Numbered from the stretch's first letter, positions 43,757 to 53,700 are shown. The stretch: DNA of 64,000 nt from an uncultured Geobacteraceae bacterium (GCA_903875605.1 CAIQWT010000043.1:1-64000), one strand, 5' to 3'. Notes: generated by a model from the sequence alone, not told the origin. Numbers and translations: made by a program.

Positions 43757-44545
43757 TTACAGCTCCTTTAATGCAGCTTCTCTATGTTGGTCTGTAACAA
43801 TATAATAGTGCCAGACTAGCTCATTTTCCATAAATGAAACGCCTTTACCCTTAACCGTCCGAGCAACAACAATCTTTGGTTTGCCACAGCTGTCTTCGGC
43901 AAGTGCGGAAAGAATGGCGTCGTGGTCATGGCCGTCCGCCTCACAAACATGCCAACCAAATGCTTGCCACTTTTCGACTACTGGTTCAAATGAGCAGATT
44001 TCAGTGGGGCGGCCATACCCCTGAAGGTCGTTGCAGTCCATAATGGCAGTAAAATTGTCAAGCCCCATGCGAGGAGCAAATAAAGCACCTTCCCAGATAG
44101 ATCCTTCCTGAGATTCACCGTCACCGATCATCACATAGACACGGCGATCTGTTCGCTGCTGTTTAAACCCATAAGCCATACCCAGGCCAATGCTGAAACC
44201 GTGGCCAAGCGAACCGGCCGAACACTCAATCCCACGACCGGTGGTTTTATCAAGGTGAGCAGGAAGTCGTCCGCCTGCACGGCAGTATGTCTCAAGTACC
44301 CCCTCTGGCATAATCTCTCTGGCTACCAACGTAGCATAGAGCACCATGGAAGCATGGGCCTTACTGAGAATAAAAACATCTCGTCTCTCCCATGGTTCTA
44401 GACGTAGCACACTGAAATAGAGCGATGCCAAGATATCTACACAGGAAAGGGCAGACCCAACATGAGGACTACTGGAACGATGCGCCATCTCTATGATATC
44501 TCGCCTTATACTGCGTGCCTTATCTTCTAACTGTTCCGCAATCAC
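43757..44545 (-). CDS. Transketolase, N-terminal (TPP-binding) subunit
   Basis: A 262-residue protein with the TPP and Mg2+ motif GDGESQEGSIWE ... CNDLQGYG (residues ~118-155) and the SPHVGSALSCVD start typical of split transketolases. It lacks the pyrimidine-binding half, which is encoded at 41072-41989. The GTG start has AGAGG upstream. It lies 10 bases after a radical SAM gene. Likely role: two-carbon transfer that builds or splits a sugar for the island's product. Confidence 0.9.
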   Translation of the reverse strand: MIAEQLEDKARSIRRDIIEMAHRSSSPHVGSALSCVDILASLYFSVLRLEPWERRDVFILSKAHASMVLYATLVAREIMPEGVLETYCRAGGRLPAHLDKTTGRGIECSAGSLGHGFSIGLGMAYGFKQQRTDRRVYVMIGDGESQEGSIWEGALFAPRMGLDNFTAIMDCNDLQGYGRPTEICSFEPVVEKWQAFGWHVCEADGHDHDAILSALAEDSCGKPKIVVARTVKGKGVSFMENELVWHYYIVTDQHREAALKEL

Positions 44546-44555
44546 TAGTTACCTC

Positions 44556-45632
44556 TCAAATGAAATTTACATGTCCATTGGGATGTGTCAGTTCCCAGAG
44601 GTAAAGATTTATTTCATCCATACGGCAATTCATACGACAGCCTTCCGGGTCAAGTTCAGAGGCAATCATTTTCAGCGATGACCTTCTCCGCTCCCCCCTC
44701 CAGATCCTGCTGAAATCTTCCTCTAAAACATTCCCATAGAGAAAACGCTCATCTCCAAGATATGAACTACAGCCCCACACATTACCCGCTGCATCAATAT
44801 AAGACCAGAATGGCAACGCCATACAGCGCCCGTAGCCCCGCTCTGCCCGCTGCATCTTGTTAATGGTATTTGTGCGAAAAATCACTGTGAAGGTATCATC
44901 GTTAAAACAGTTGAGGCTCTCTGCCAGATTCAGCCAGGGAGAGTAATCGATTCCCTCATACAAACGGGCATGGCTTTTATGATGCTGAGAATATGGTTTT
45001 ATTACCAGGTATCTCGCTCCGGCATCTTTTGAACGCCGAGCCAACATCTCCATCTCTGCTGCATTTTCAGGCAGCAACACAGCCTGGACACCAAGAGTGC
45101 ATTTCAACCTATTTTCCGCAATAAGACGCGATGCGGACCTGATGTTAGCAAACACTGTGTTATAATCTTCCGGTTTCGTACGATGAATGGCGGCATAGCC
45201 TTCGGGTGAGCCAGAGTTGACACTTACTTTAATCCAACTCATGTGCGGGAGAATCTGGCTTGCCAGATCTGGTGAGAGAAATACACCATTAGTCGTCATA
45301 GCAACGTCGATTCCGGCAGATCGGGTTTGCACTACTATCTGCCCGATATCACGGTGCAAAAGCGGCTCTCCCTCACCGCCATACATAATACTGGCAACAC
45401 CAAGGGAACCGAGCTCTTTCAGGCGTTGCAAGAGAATACCGGTATCCAAAAAATGTGCTTTATATCCGACGAAATCAACAGCACAGAACTTACAGCGGTG
45501 ATTGCAGATTCCGGCAGGAGATATCTCCATATAAACGGGATAAATCAAAGTGCCGTTAAGCCATTGAACAACTCGACGGGGATGAAAGATGAGCTTGTGA
45601 CTGTCAATTCTAAAGGTACTGGCTGGAGGCAT
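44556..45632 (-). CDS. Radical SAM/SPASM protein
   Basis: A 358-residue radical SAM protein with Cys43, Cys47 and Cys50 (CNHRCKFC) and a YGGEGEP SAM loop. The C-terminal part has CMALP, CSSYL and C-R-M-N-C positions matching a SPASM/twitch region. It resembles the radical SAM protein at 39313 in overall layout (long N-terminal lead before the cluster, NH-rich cluster motif). Just downstream, 10 bases away, is the transketolase N-terminal half. Its substrate is unknown; neighbours suggest a sugar-derived molecule. Confidence 0.8.
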   Translation of the reverse strand: MPPASTFRIDSHKLIFHPRRVVQWLNGTLIYPVYMEISPAGICNHRCKFCAVDFVGYKAHFLDTGILLQRLKELGSLGVASIMYGGEGEPLLHRDIGQIVVQTRSAGIDVAMTTNGVFLSPDLASQILPHMSWIKVSVNSGSPEGYAAIHRTKPEDYNTVFANIRSASRLIAENRLKCTLGVQAVLLPENAAEMEMLARRSKDAGARYLVIKPYSQHHKSHARLYEGIDYSPWLNLAESLNCFNDDTFTVIFRTNTINKMQRAERGYGRCMALPFWSYIDAAGNVWGCSSYLGDERFLYGNVLEEDFSRIWRGERRRSSLKMIASELDPEGCRMNCRMDEINLYLWELTHPNGHVNFI

Positions 45633-45664
45633 CTTGTTAAAATAGCATCATTGCAAAGTGTCCG

Positions 45665-46603
45665 TCAATGACTGTCTCCCTGACTCAAGAGACGCTCTAC
45701 TGCCCCCATGACGGTTGAAACAGCAATAAATTCCATACAGTGGGATTCATTAGAACAGTTTGGCTCCAAACAGGGTATACATCGCCGGTCAAGGTCAGGA
45801 TACAGAGCTTCTCCCCTGCCATAAAAGCAGGTTTCATTTGGATTGGTCGGTCCATACAAAACAACTATTTTTTTCCGCAGTGCAAGCGCAATGTGCAGCC
45901 CCAGACTATCATTCGTTACCAGAAGACGACATGAATTGATCCAGTCCATGTATGCATAAAGATTGTCCATACCTTGTTGCATCGAAAAGCTGTATTTACC
46001 GGCCATTAATTGTTTGAGTTCATCCCATTTCCCAGCTGGCCAGGATTTGTTTTTCCATTTGGAGCCGACAGCCCAGTTGAGCCCTACATCAAATGTTTCT
46101 TTTGATTCAGGTCGATAGCCGAGGATGTACTCTTGACCCTCCCACTTAGCACCAACAATTTGCAAAAGAGACTCCTGCCAGCTTCCCTGGTAGGTTCTTT
46201 TGTAGTCATCATCCTTACATAAAGAAAAAACTTTTTCACAACCATCGTAAGCTTCAGCAACCCCATGCATCTCATCAAATCTGAAACCGTAACGCCTCCA
46301 GGCGGAAATGGAGTCAGCAAGGGCACAAACGCCCGGTACTTTCTCCAGATTGATGACCGTATCAAATCGTTCCCGCTGTAACTGCAGAACTGAAGAAAGA
46401 TCATAGGTCAATATACGATTTATATATGGGTTACCTTCCAGTAACGGATATGCCTGTTCATCGACAAGCCATGTTACATTGTCGTCAGCAAAAGGATAAA
46501 GAACAACCGATGTACGGAGCACATCTCCCAGACTGGTTACTTTTCCGATTCCGGCGTCAATGGTTTCGGAGTAGCCAAGTTTTATTATCAGAACTTTCGC
46601 CAT
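45665..46603 (-). CDS. GT9 (heptosyltransferase-like) glycosyltransferase
   Basis: A 312-residue GT-B enzyme of the ADP-heptose:LPS heptosyltransferase family. TNDSLGLHIALALRK and the YGPTNPNET loop form the donor site; the N-terminal domain opens with KLGYSETIDAG instead of the usual KxRxLGD, so the acceptor may differ from LPS core. Two CxxC-like Cys near the end (RRCIPCLEPNC) are shared with many GT9 members. It lies 16 bases after the B12-type radical SAM gene and 32 before another radical SAM gene, in one operon. Confidence 0.85.
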   Translation of the reverse strand: MAKVLIIKLGYSETIDAGIGKVTSLGDVLRTSVVLYPFADDNVTWLVDEQAYPLLEGNPYINRILTYDLSSVLQLQRERFDTVINLEKVPGVCALADSISAWRRYGFRFDEMHGVAEAYDGCEKVFSLCKDDDYKRTYQGSWQESLLQIVGAKWEGQEYILGYRPESKETFDVGLNWAVGSKWKNKSWPAGKWDELKQLMAGKYSFSMQQGMDNLYAYMDWINSCRLLVTNDSLGLHIALALRKKIVVLYGPTNPNETCFYGRGEALYPDLDRRCIPCLEPNCSNESHCMEFIAVSTVMGAVERLLSQGDSH

Positions 46604-46619
46604 TTATTTACCAATCCAT

Positions 46620-48635
46620 TCAAAGAACGCTTTCTATTGTAGAAACAGCTCTAAAGTATTCACATATTTTCGGATTTTTTGCTATTACCGTGGCATAACC
46701 ATGAAGCCCAGATTTCAATAATGATTCCGTTTCTGCAATAAATTGCTTGTGTTTATCCGTATGGGAAAAGAGAAACTGCGTCTCACCGCTAGCCCTGTAA
46801 GCCCATGGTATTTTATTCAGTCCCAACTTGCCTAACCCCAAAAAATCATAGTGAAAGAGACCGCTACGTTCCTCATGAATCATCAACAGATCATTTTTTC
46901 TCAGCAGATCAAAACGCATCAACTGGTCAAGATAATCAACGGCACGGGGAGACAAATGTCCAGACGACCGTAACAGATCTGTAGCGACACCATACGCCAG
47001 AGCAATAAGTTCGTCCATTTTTTCAAAGAGGGCTACCGCTTTATAGGCTAGCTGCTCGTTTCTACCTAGCTCCCCGTTTGCATATCGTTCAAGAACGCCC
47101 GGCTGCTGAAGAAATACTGTCAACTCTTCGCGAGTTCCCCACAGCTCCTGAGTATCCTTCAAAAAACCTGAATAAAGATTTGCAAGCGCTGGAACAGCCC
47201 AAACACACGCGTTAAGCTGCATAATAAAAGAAGAAATAGTTATATCCAGATATTTCAAAAAAGCATGGAGTTCTGAGAAAACTCCGTTATTATAAAATAT
47301 TTCAACCGTCAGATCAAAACAGCGACAGCCAAGATAATCTTGAAAAGACATGGTATTATTGGAAACGCAAATTTCATCAACTTCAGGGGCACAAAATGAT
47401 TGCCCAAAAATCGAATAGGTATTGACCGTATTGTGTATTACCCTAAACCTTGTCTGTAATCCGAACTTCTTACGACTCACTGCTGAAGCCACTTCTGCCC
47501 CAGGAAGCATAATTAGCTGATGAGAGCGAACTACATGGATTCCTGCATCAATCAGATCTGCAGCCGACTTACAGTGGGCAACCAGTGTATCACCGGGGAG
47601 GGCGACAATAATCTCGGAAAAACTGTGTGTTTTGTCAAGATCAAGCTCTGTAGCCGATTCAATCAACTCTTTGAGAGAAACATTTCGACGCTTTATATTA
47701 TCCAGCACCACAATATCAGATGATTGAATCGCAGCACTGAACATGCCACCTTTAATCGTTGCAACAGTTTTGAGTACCCGCTCCTTGTTATTCTTACCGG
47801 AAATACTGACAACAAATTCCGGCCAGCCGTGTTCTTTCTGAACAGTTGCCAGTGCTAAAGCGGAATTTATATCTTCCGAGTACATTCCAAAATTGGAGTC
47901 TGCCAAAAACAGTGTAGATGACTTGGCAAGTGATCCAATATATTCTAAGTCGCTCTTAATTCTGGCATTACTATAATGTTTAGTGGCATTGAAATACGCG
48001 TCACCCTCCTGACAATAGGTGCATCCAAAAGGACAACCGCGAACTGTCTGAATAACGGCCGCATGCCCCTCTTCAAGAAACTGGTCACATAGTCCTGATA
48101 CATAAGGAGATGGCAGTTGGTCAAGAGAATCAATGCGCTGCAGCGGAACCCCGGCTATTAAGACTCCATCCTGACAATAATGGCATCCTGGCAAATGATT
48201 TCCGTGAGTCTTCAACGCTTCGACGTTAAAGTCGAAATCCTTCAATGCCTTATACAGTTGCACAAATGCGTTTTCACCTTCTCGATACACAAAGAAATCT
48301 ACTTCGGGATGTTTTTCCAGAAAACTTTGCTGACTGGTGACATCAACCGGATAATGAGGGCCGCCAAAAACAATTATGCACTTTGGGTATTTTTTTTTAA
48401 TACGTAAAGCAAATGACAATGAGACTTCTGCATTCCATACAAACATAGAAAAGCAGATCATTCCGGGTTCGCAATCTTCAAAAAGAGACGCAAGATCTGT
48501 CGGTTTTTTAACTAATCGGACAGAGATTTCCTCACCGATCTCTGCAATTGCATTCGCCGCAACAAGTGCTATTCCATAGGGAACGGAGTTACATGTGTGA
48601 CCTGTATGTGTTAAATCGGCAAAATAAATTTTCAT
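46620..48635 (-). CDS. B12-binding-domain radical SAM protein
   Basis: About 671 residues from the ATG at 48635 (GGAG 4 bases upstream). Residues 1-150 resemble a cobalamin-binding Rossmann domain (VFGGPHYP), the radical SAM core has Cys201, Cys205 and Cys208 (CPFGCTYC), and a long C-terminal part (~420-671) is of unknown fold. Class B enzymes of this sort methylate unreactive carbon or phosphorus, or do ring rearrangements with cobalamin. It is the first gene of the radical SAM, GT9 and transketolase run. No protein or carbohydrate motif reveals the substrate. Confidence 0.8.
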   Translation of the reverse strand: MKIYFADLTHTGHTCNSVPYGIALVAANAIAEIGEEISVRLVKKPTDLASLFEDCEPGMICFSMFVWNAEVSLSFALRIKKKYPKCIIVFGGPHYPVDVTSQQSFLEKHPEVDFFVYREGENAFVQLYKALKDFDFNVEALKTHGNHLPGCHYCQDGVLIAGVPLQRIDSLDQLPSPYVSGLCDQFLEEGHAAVIQTVRGCPFGCTYCQEGDAYFNATKHYSNARIKSDLEYIGSLAKSSTLFLADSNFGMYSEDINSALALATVQKEHGWPEFVVSISGKNNKERVLKTVATIKGGMFSAAIQSSDIVVLDNIKRRNVSLKELIESATELDLDKTHSFSEIIVALPGDTLVAHCKSAADLIDAGIHVVRSHQLIMLPGAEVASAVSRKKFGLQTRFRVIHNTVNTYSIFGQSFCAPEVDEICVSNNTMSFQDYLGCRCFDLTVEIFYNNGVFSELHAFLKYLDITISSFIMQLNACVWAVPALANLYSGFLKDTQELWGTREELTVFLQQPGVLERYANGELGRNEQLAYKAVALFEKMDELIALAYGVATDLLRSSGHLSPRAVDYLDQLMRFDLLRKNDLLMIHEERSGLFHYDFLGLGKLGLNKIPWAYRASGETQFLFSHTDKHKQFIAETESLLKSGLHGYATVIAKNPKICEYFRAVSTIESVL

Positions 48636-48706
48636 CTGACTCCAATAACATCTGTAACTACCTATATTCACAACCTAAGCCTGTATCAGCGGATATCAGG
48701 AGAAAA

Positions 48707-50383
48707 TCATTCAATCCAATAAATTGGCCCATTAACAGAACCGGCCCGTTTAAAATCTTCACCTGCGCTCACTACTCTACCTAACTTATTCATCAAAATC
48801 CCGCGATAATAAAAATAAAGCGGATGCGGATATAATGAAATTGCAGTATTGAAGTCCACCAAAGCATTTTCATAATATCCGGCTTTCATCAAGGAATCTC
48901 CGCGAAACGCATACACATTATACATTGTAGGACCGTTGAGACCGGCGGATAGGCTGATACATGTGGTAAAATCGTTAACGGCTTCGATGTAATAACCGTT
49001 TTCTGCAAGAGCTTCCCCGTGAAAAAAGTACGCTTTTTCAAATAGTGGTTGATGATCAATAACTTTTGACCATAGGGTATTTGAATTTTTCCAGTCACCA
49101 ATAAGCTGATAGGTAGTAATTGAATAAAACCCCAGCAGCGCCAGCACAAACCCGGCAAAAATTTTGCTAGCGGATTTTTGTAATGATTCTAACTTCTGAT
49201 ATCCATCGATAACCATGGCTGAGATGATTACAACCGGCAAGAGCGATGCAAGATATGTGTAACGAGGTGCCAACATTACCTGGTAACCATCGGCAAAGAA
49301 ATGAAGAGCAGGAAAAAGTGTGATCACGAAGGAGAGAATTATTGCAACAATCCAAGGAAACTTTTTTCGCCCCAAACATGTAATGCCTAACAATGAAACA
49401 TAAACGAGAGCAGACTTTAAAATATAAATTTCGGGGATTGGCCTTGGCAAGTGATAATAGGGAAGAATATCTACAGGAAACAGCATTAGATTAAAATATT
49501 CAAGAATTGAATTGCCTGCTGCAACCAACCGTACCGTAAAGGGAAGGTCTGAGAGGGAATTGTACCCACCCTGAACGACTCTGCCGATTATGCTTGCGGC
49601 AATAATCGGCAGAGCAAGGACAACATAAGGTAATTTTTCTATTATCAGAGTCATCCATTTATTTTTCCCAAATCGATCCAATGGGAACCAATCCATTATT
49701 AACAAAGTGAGTGGGATAAATATACTACCCGGTTTTGCAGTCAATGAGACCAGAAAAAGAGTCACTGAGCCAATATAGAGCCCATTTTTGGACCAGCCAG
49801 ACGCCGCTGCTTCTTTCCTCTCCACATATTGCAGATAACAATAAATTGATGCAAAAGTGAACAAACCATTCAGAACATCTTTTCTTTCGGTAATCCACAC
49901 TACTGATTCCACTCTTGCTGGATGGATTCCAAATAAAAGGGCGGCAAGTAACAGCATCACATAATACAAAAGATTTGACTCCAACAAGGCATACCTTTTA
50001 AGTGGACTCATTCTGTAAATTCTGTCCGCTATAAACACCACAAAGCCTGTATTAATAGCATGAAGGATCAAATTGGTAAGATGATATCCTAATGGATTAA
50101 GACCCCAGAAATAATAGTCCAACGCATACGATATCCATAACAATGGTACCCAAAAATTCAAAGGAACTGTTGTGAATGCCCAATACCAGAAATCTTTGTT
50201 AAAGTGTCTAATTACTGGATTATTGATTACATATTCCGGGTCCTCATAGTTTACAAAACCACAGGAGAGCGCCCGCATATAGACTATTATGCATACCACA
50301 CTAGCCAGTATAGCGATCAGAAACAGAACTTTACTCTTCAAGTGTATTCCTTCAATTTCATCAATCATTTTCATTTTTGCCAT
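48707..50383 (-). CDS. TMTC-like GT-C glycosyltransferase with short TPR tail
   Basis: A 558-residue membrane protein with about ten helices and two to three TPR units at the end (~430-545). The first outer loop reads NYEDPEYV (Glu47-Asp48) where relatives have Asp-Asp, and the family motif HPARVESVVWI-x-ERKD is present. Close paralogues lie at 51938 and 56584. Several ATGs near the start (50383, 50374, 50368) leave the exact N-terminus open. Likely transfers sugar from polyprenyl phosphate to an extracytoplasmic acceptor, with the TPR tail binding a partner. Confidence 0.8.
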   Translation of the reverse strand: MAKMKMIDEIEGIHLKSKVLFLIAILASVVCIIVYMRALSCGFVNYEDPEYVINNPVIRHFNKDFWYWAFTTVPLNFWVPLLWISYALDYYFWGLNPLGYHLTNLILHAINTGFVVFIADRIYRMSPLKRYALLESNLLYYVMLLLAALLFGIHPARVESVVWITERKDVLNGLFTFASIYCYLQYVERKEAAASGWSKNGLYIGSVTLFLVSLTAKPGSIFIPLTLLIMDWFPLDRFGKNKWMTLIIEKLPYVVLALPIIAASIIGRVVQGGYNSLSDLPFTVRLVAAGNSILEYFNLMLFPVDILPYYHLPRPIPEIYILKSALVYVSLLGITCLGRKKFPWIVAIILSFVITLFPALHFFADGYQVMLAPRYTYLASLLPVVIISAMVIDGYQKLESLQKSASKIFAGFVLALLGFYSITTYQLIGDWKNSNTLWSKVIDHQPLFEKAYFFHGEALAENGYYIEAVNDFTTCISLSAGLNGPTMYNVYAFRGDSLMKAGYYENALVDFNTAISLYPHPLYFYYRGILMNKLGRVVSAGEDFKRAGSVNGPIYWIE

Positions 50384-50406
50384 TCACCAACTGTGCCAAG
50401 GACTTG

Positions 50407-51897
50407 CTATGGCATTAGAGTAGATCCCTTTAGTCGTTTCGGATAAATGGTAAACATTTTCCGTATAACCGGGTTCTCTAACATTGCTGTCGCGTTTTCT
50501 GCAAATCCTGCTTTATTACAAAACTCGATCAAAGAATACATCGCCTGAGCCGTTTCACTATTTTCCACCTGAGCATATATATTTTTTTTCAGAGCAGTCA
50601 TTGCCGTGTTAAGCGCCTTGAGAGCGGCCGCAGGATCGTTGAGGAAAATGTGAGTTTCTGCAACCAGAAATTGAGTGGGAAAAGCCCCTTGCAAAAACGC
50701 GTCTTTCTCATACACTAGAAGAGCCTCTCGAAGTTTACCGGTCTTCCTGAGACAGTGCCCAAATTGGAACAGCCCGTTCGACATCTGAGGATTATTTGCC
50801 ACCCCAGCTCTGAAAAACTTCTCCGCAACGGTATAGTTGCCTTTTGTGTAATACATAATTCCCATAAATGGCAACGCAGTTGAATATAATCTGTCAATCC
50901 GGCAGCATTCAATGGCCGCCAGGTACGACTTTTCAGAATTTCCCAGCAACAGATGAGCATACGCCTTATACAGGAACAGAGCCGCTGTCGGATATGCGAC
51001 CAGATGCCCGTCTACAAGCTGCAGCATCCCTTCGCCATCCACAGAGCGATAATCGTTTTCAATCTGCTGAAGCAAGGTAAGTAGTTCAGTTGGTGGAGTG
51101 CGGATCATTTCCGGGTTACCAAGTATTTTGACTACGGCATCACCAAGCCACCGATGATGAGGTTGCAGGTAATAGTCACCGTTAACCGAATAACTGACAA
51201 CAGCATCCTGAATTTGGTATTTTTTGCGGTAAAGCGCTTCAAACGTATGAGAAAATGCCGTCAAATAACTTACGCGGTAGGCATCAGAAAATGCTGGGAA
51301 AAAATCCATGCAAAAACTTAACAGCAGGGGAGAAGATATATCTGGAAGCGACTCAATGCCACAGATGGTTACCTTTATACCTCTAAAGATACCACAGAAT
51401 CGGTTGTCGAGCAGGTGAAATGTACGAATATCCTCGTCACTGAAATGTATAATTTCTAAAAAGCCGCGCAGAAACACTTCTGCATTTTCTCGTGAAAAGC
51501 AGTCAAAGGGCACAACCCAGTAAGCTTCCCTGAACACTCCAAGACGAGCACCGGCATAAATCCAGTTGCCGATACCATACAGACTTCCATCGCCTCCCTT
51601 ACCGGCATTTGCAAAGCTTTGCCATTCTTTTTTCCGGTATATCTGCCGTAACTCTTCAATCTTGCCATCGGCAATAAAGCGAAAATCATCGTGTTTATCA
51701 ATATTGACCAGTATAGCATCGGCAACTCCCTGCTTTGCCCAATGCATCAGAGCATCGCCATGATCTTCTATGACCAGAGGAGCCTGGACAGCCTCTTTCC
51801 CGAATACCGGAGCATGTTTCAGACATCCAGGCAGATACGCCAAAGCTACCAATTCGAGCAGTAACAGATTAAATTGTCGTCTGGTTATGTTATCCAT
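50407..51897 (-). CDS. TPR-repeat Tat-type lipoprotein candidate
   Basis: About 496 residues from the ATG at 51897 (51909 is also possible). The N-terminus has TRRQFN (Arg6-Arg7), a hydrophobic stretch and Cys25 in a LPGC lipobox-like site, which suggests a Tat-exported lipoprotein, though Glu15 within the hydrophobic part is odd. Residues ~40-290 form an alpha/beta domain I do not recognise that includes a DAILVNIDKHDD segment; residues ~300-450 hold three to four TPR-like units. It lies between two TMTC-like genes on the same strand, so it could be their acceptor or a scaffold. Confidence 0.65.
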   Translation of the reverse strand: MDNITRRQFNLLLLELVALAYLPGCLKHAPVFGKEAVQAPLVIEDHGDALMHWAKQGVADAILVNIDKHDDFRFIADGKIEELRQIYRKKEWQSFANAGKGGDGSLYGIGNWIYAGARLGVFREAYWVVPFDCFSRENAEVFLRGFLEIIHFSDEDIRTFHLLDNRFCGIFRGIKVTICGIESLPDISSPLLLSFCMDFFPAFSDAYRVSYLTAFSHTFEALYRKKYQIQDAVVSYSVNGDYYLQPHHRWLGDAVVKILGNPEMIRTPPTELLTLLQQIENDYRSVDGEGMLQLVDGHLVAYPTAALFLYKAYAHLLLGNSEKSYLAAIECCRIDRLYSTALPFMGIMYYTKGNYTVAEKFFRAGVANNPQMSNGLFQFGHCLRKTGKLREALLVYEKDAFLQGAFPTQFLVAETHIFLNDPAAALKALNTAMTALKKNIYAQVENSETAQAMYSLIEFCNKAGFAENATAMLENPVIRKMFTIYPKRLKGSTLMP

Positions 51898-51937
51898 TTC
51901 ACTTATCATTTATTCTTTTACCCGCGTCATACGTAGT

Positions 51938-53563
51938 TCAAATGCCCTTATCAAACCATCCGATTTGCCCTGGATTTGGGCCGGCCCTCCGGAAATCATC
52001 GTCAGCATCCTTCGCCCTGCCTAAAGCCCGTAAGGCCAACCCACGGTGGAAAAAATAAGCCGGATGTGGCAACCCGGCAATAGCCTTGGTAAAGTCAATA
52101 ACCGCTAGATCGTTATGATCGGCACACTGTAGCGATTCCGCGCGATAGGCATACAAATTATACTCATATGGTTTCAGGGTTGTGGTGACTCGTTCTATTG
52201 CTGAATTAAAGTCTGCCACAGCGGCATCATAGCGGCCAATAAGGTGGTAATATCTCCCCCGTTCCTTGTAACTGATCGCAAGCGGTTCAATATCGATAAC
52301 TCGCGTCCAGTAAGTTTCAGTTGATTCCCAAACCGCCAGTTGGCGGGCGGTGGTAAACATGAAAAAAAATACAACAGGAACTGCGACAAGAAGAATAAGA
52401 ACTTCACGGCGAGTACCAACAAGTGAGGCTCTATCCACAAGGAAAATGGTAAAAAAGATCACAATTGACAATGAGGGAAGATAGGTAAACCTGTCGGCAT
52501 ACGACTGGTCGCCGTTCTGAAAAAAAGCAAGCACCGGCAAAAGCGGTAGTATGAAGAAAAGGAGACACGCTTTATAACGAGTCGATATCCCGGCAAACAA
52601 GATCCACGCGGCGGCGATTACAACAAGAAATGCTTTCATTGTATAAACGACGGGAACAGGATCCGGTATAATATTAAATGGGCTGAGCCCGGCGGGGTAG
52701 AGTAGCAGGCGACAGTACTCCCAAATAGCATTGCCGGACACTGCCAACCGTTGAGTGAATGGGAAAGATTCATATGTCACCAGATACTGATTCTGTGAGG
52801 CAATCGAGAGGGTAAAAACGGTTACCAGAACCGCAGCAACAAAGTAAGGCACCTTTTCTAACAGAACAGTCCGCACATTTTTACGGTCAAATCGCCCCAG
52901 AGGAGACCAGTCCAATACCAGCAACATTACTGGAAGTACCACACTGGTTGATTTTGCCATCAGCGAGGATACAAAACAGAGTAGTGAAAGCTGATAGTAT
53001 AGTGCTGCACGGCTCTTTCCAGAAGTATTACCCTTCTGTTCCACAAAGAGCAGGTAAAAGAGAATCGAAGCGAAGCAGAAGATGCCGTTAAGCACATCTT
53101 TTCTTTCGGTAATCCAGGCAACTGACTCGACTCGTAGCGGATGTGTCCCGAAACATAAGCCGGCAACAAGAAGAATTCCTGGATAAAAATATCCAGGCCG
53201 AATGGCTCTTTCCCCATCTTCACCCCTTACCTTGCAGGCTTGATCTGCAATAAAGACCACTAGCGCCGAATTTACAGCATGCAATAGAATATTGGTCAGA
53301 TGATACCCAAATGGGTTCAGTTTCCAGAAATGGTAGTCAACGGCAAAAGACAACCACGTTAGCGGCATCCACCATCCCACATGAGAGCGACTGAAAGCAG
53401 AAAGGACCGTATCCAGGTTCAAACTGGTGATGAGAGGGTTATTCTGAACATAGGCAGGATCATCAATGTGAACAAAACCGTACTTCAGCACAGGGAGATA
53501 GAGCAATATTGTGACAATTGCCGCTGCGAATGCCACGATTGAGACAGGTAATGTTCTAATCAT
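51938..53563 (-). CDS. TMTC-like GT-C glycosyltransferase with TPR tail
   Basis: A 541-residue membrane protein with about ten helices, Asp34-Asp35 in the HIDDPAYV loop, the HPLRVESVAWI-x-ERKD motif and two to three TPR units at the C-terminus. It is a close paralogue of the proteins at 48707 and 56584. The ATG at 53563 has a weak AAGG upstream. It is divergent from the plus-strand GT2/asparagine-synthetase pair across a 137-base gap. Predicted role: extracytoplasmic glycosyl transfer from a polyprenyl-phosphate donor. Confidence 0.8.
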   Translation of the reverse strand: MIRTLPVSIVAFAAAIVTILLYLPVLKYGFVHIDDPAYVQNNPLITSLNLDTVLSAFSRSHVGWWMPLTWLSFAVDYHFWKLNPFGYHLTNILLHAVNSALVVFIADQACKVRGEDGERAIRPGYFYPGILLVAGLCFGTHPLRVESVAWITERKDVLNGIFCFASILFYLLFVEQKGNTSGKSRAALYYQLSLLCFVSSLMAKSTSVVLPVMLLVLDWSPLGRFDRKNVRTVLLEKVPYFVAAVLVTVFTLSIASQNQYLVTYESFPFTQRLAVSGNAIWEYCRLLLYPAGLSPFNIIPDPVPVVYTMKAFLVVIAAAWILFAGISTRYKACLLFFILPLLPVLAFFQNGDQSYADRFTYLPSLSIVIFFTIFLVDRASLVGTRREVLILLVAVPVVFFFMFTTARQLAVWESTETYWTRVIDIEPLAISYKERGRYYHLIGRYDAAVADFNSAIERVTTTLKPYEYNLYAYRAESLQCADHNDLAVIDFTKAIAGLPHPAYFFHRGLALRALGRAKDADDDFRRAGPNPGQIGWFDKGI

Positions 53564-53635
53564 TTATCAGGAACCTTGCATATAAAACAGTTAGTTGAAA
53601 TGAACATAGCGATGCCGAGCGTTTTCTGCTACAGA

Positions 53636-53664
53636 TTGTATTACACAGTTAAATAAGGTATAAA
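53636..53664 (+). promoter_or_regulatory. Candidate sigma70 promoter for the GT2/asparagine-synthetase pair
   Basis: TTGTAT (53636-53641) and TATAAA (53659-53664) are 17 bases apart, about 37 bases before the TTG start at 53701. The gap is shared with the divergent TMTC-like gene. Confidence 0.5.
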
Positions 53665-53700
53665 GGTTTTTTTTCAATTCCTTTACAAAAAGGACACTGC

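Noticed and set aside
41072-44545. Housekeeping transketolase or pyruvate dehydrogenase E1
   Set aside because: The halves are split, interrupted by a glycosyltransferase gene, and embedded in a sugar-modification operon; no E2 or E3 genes are present.
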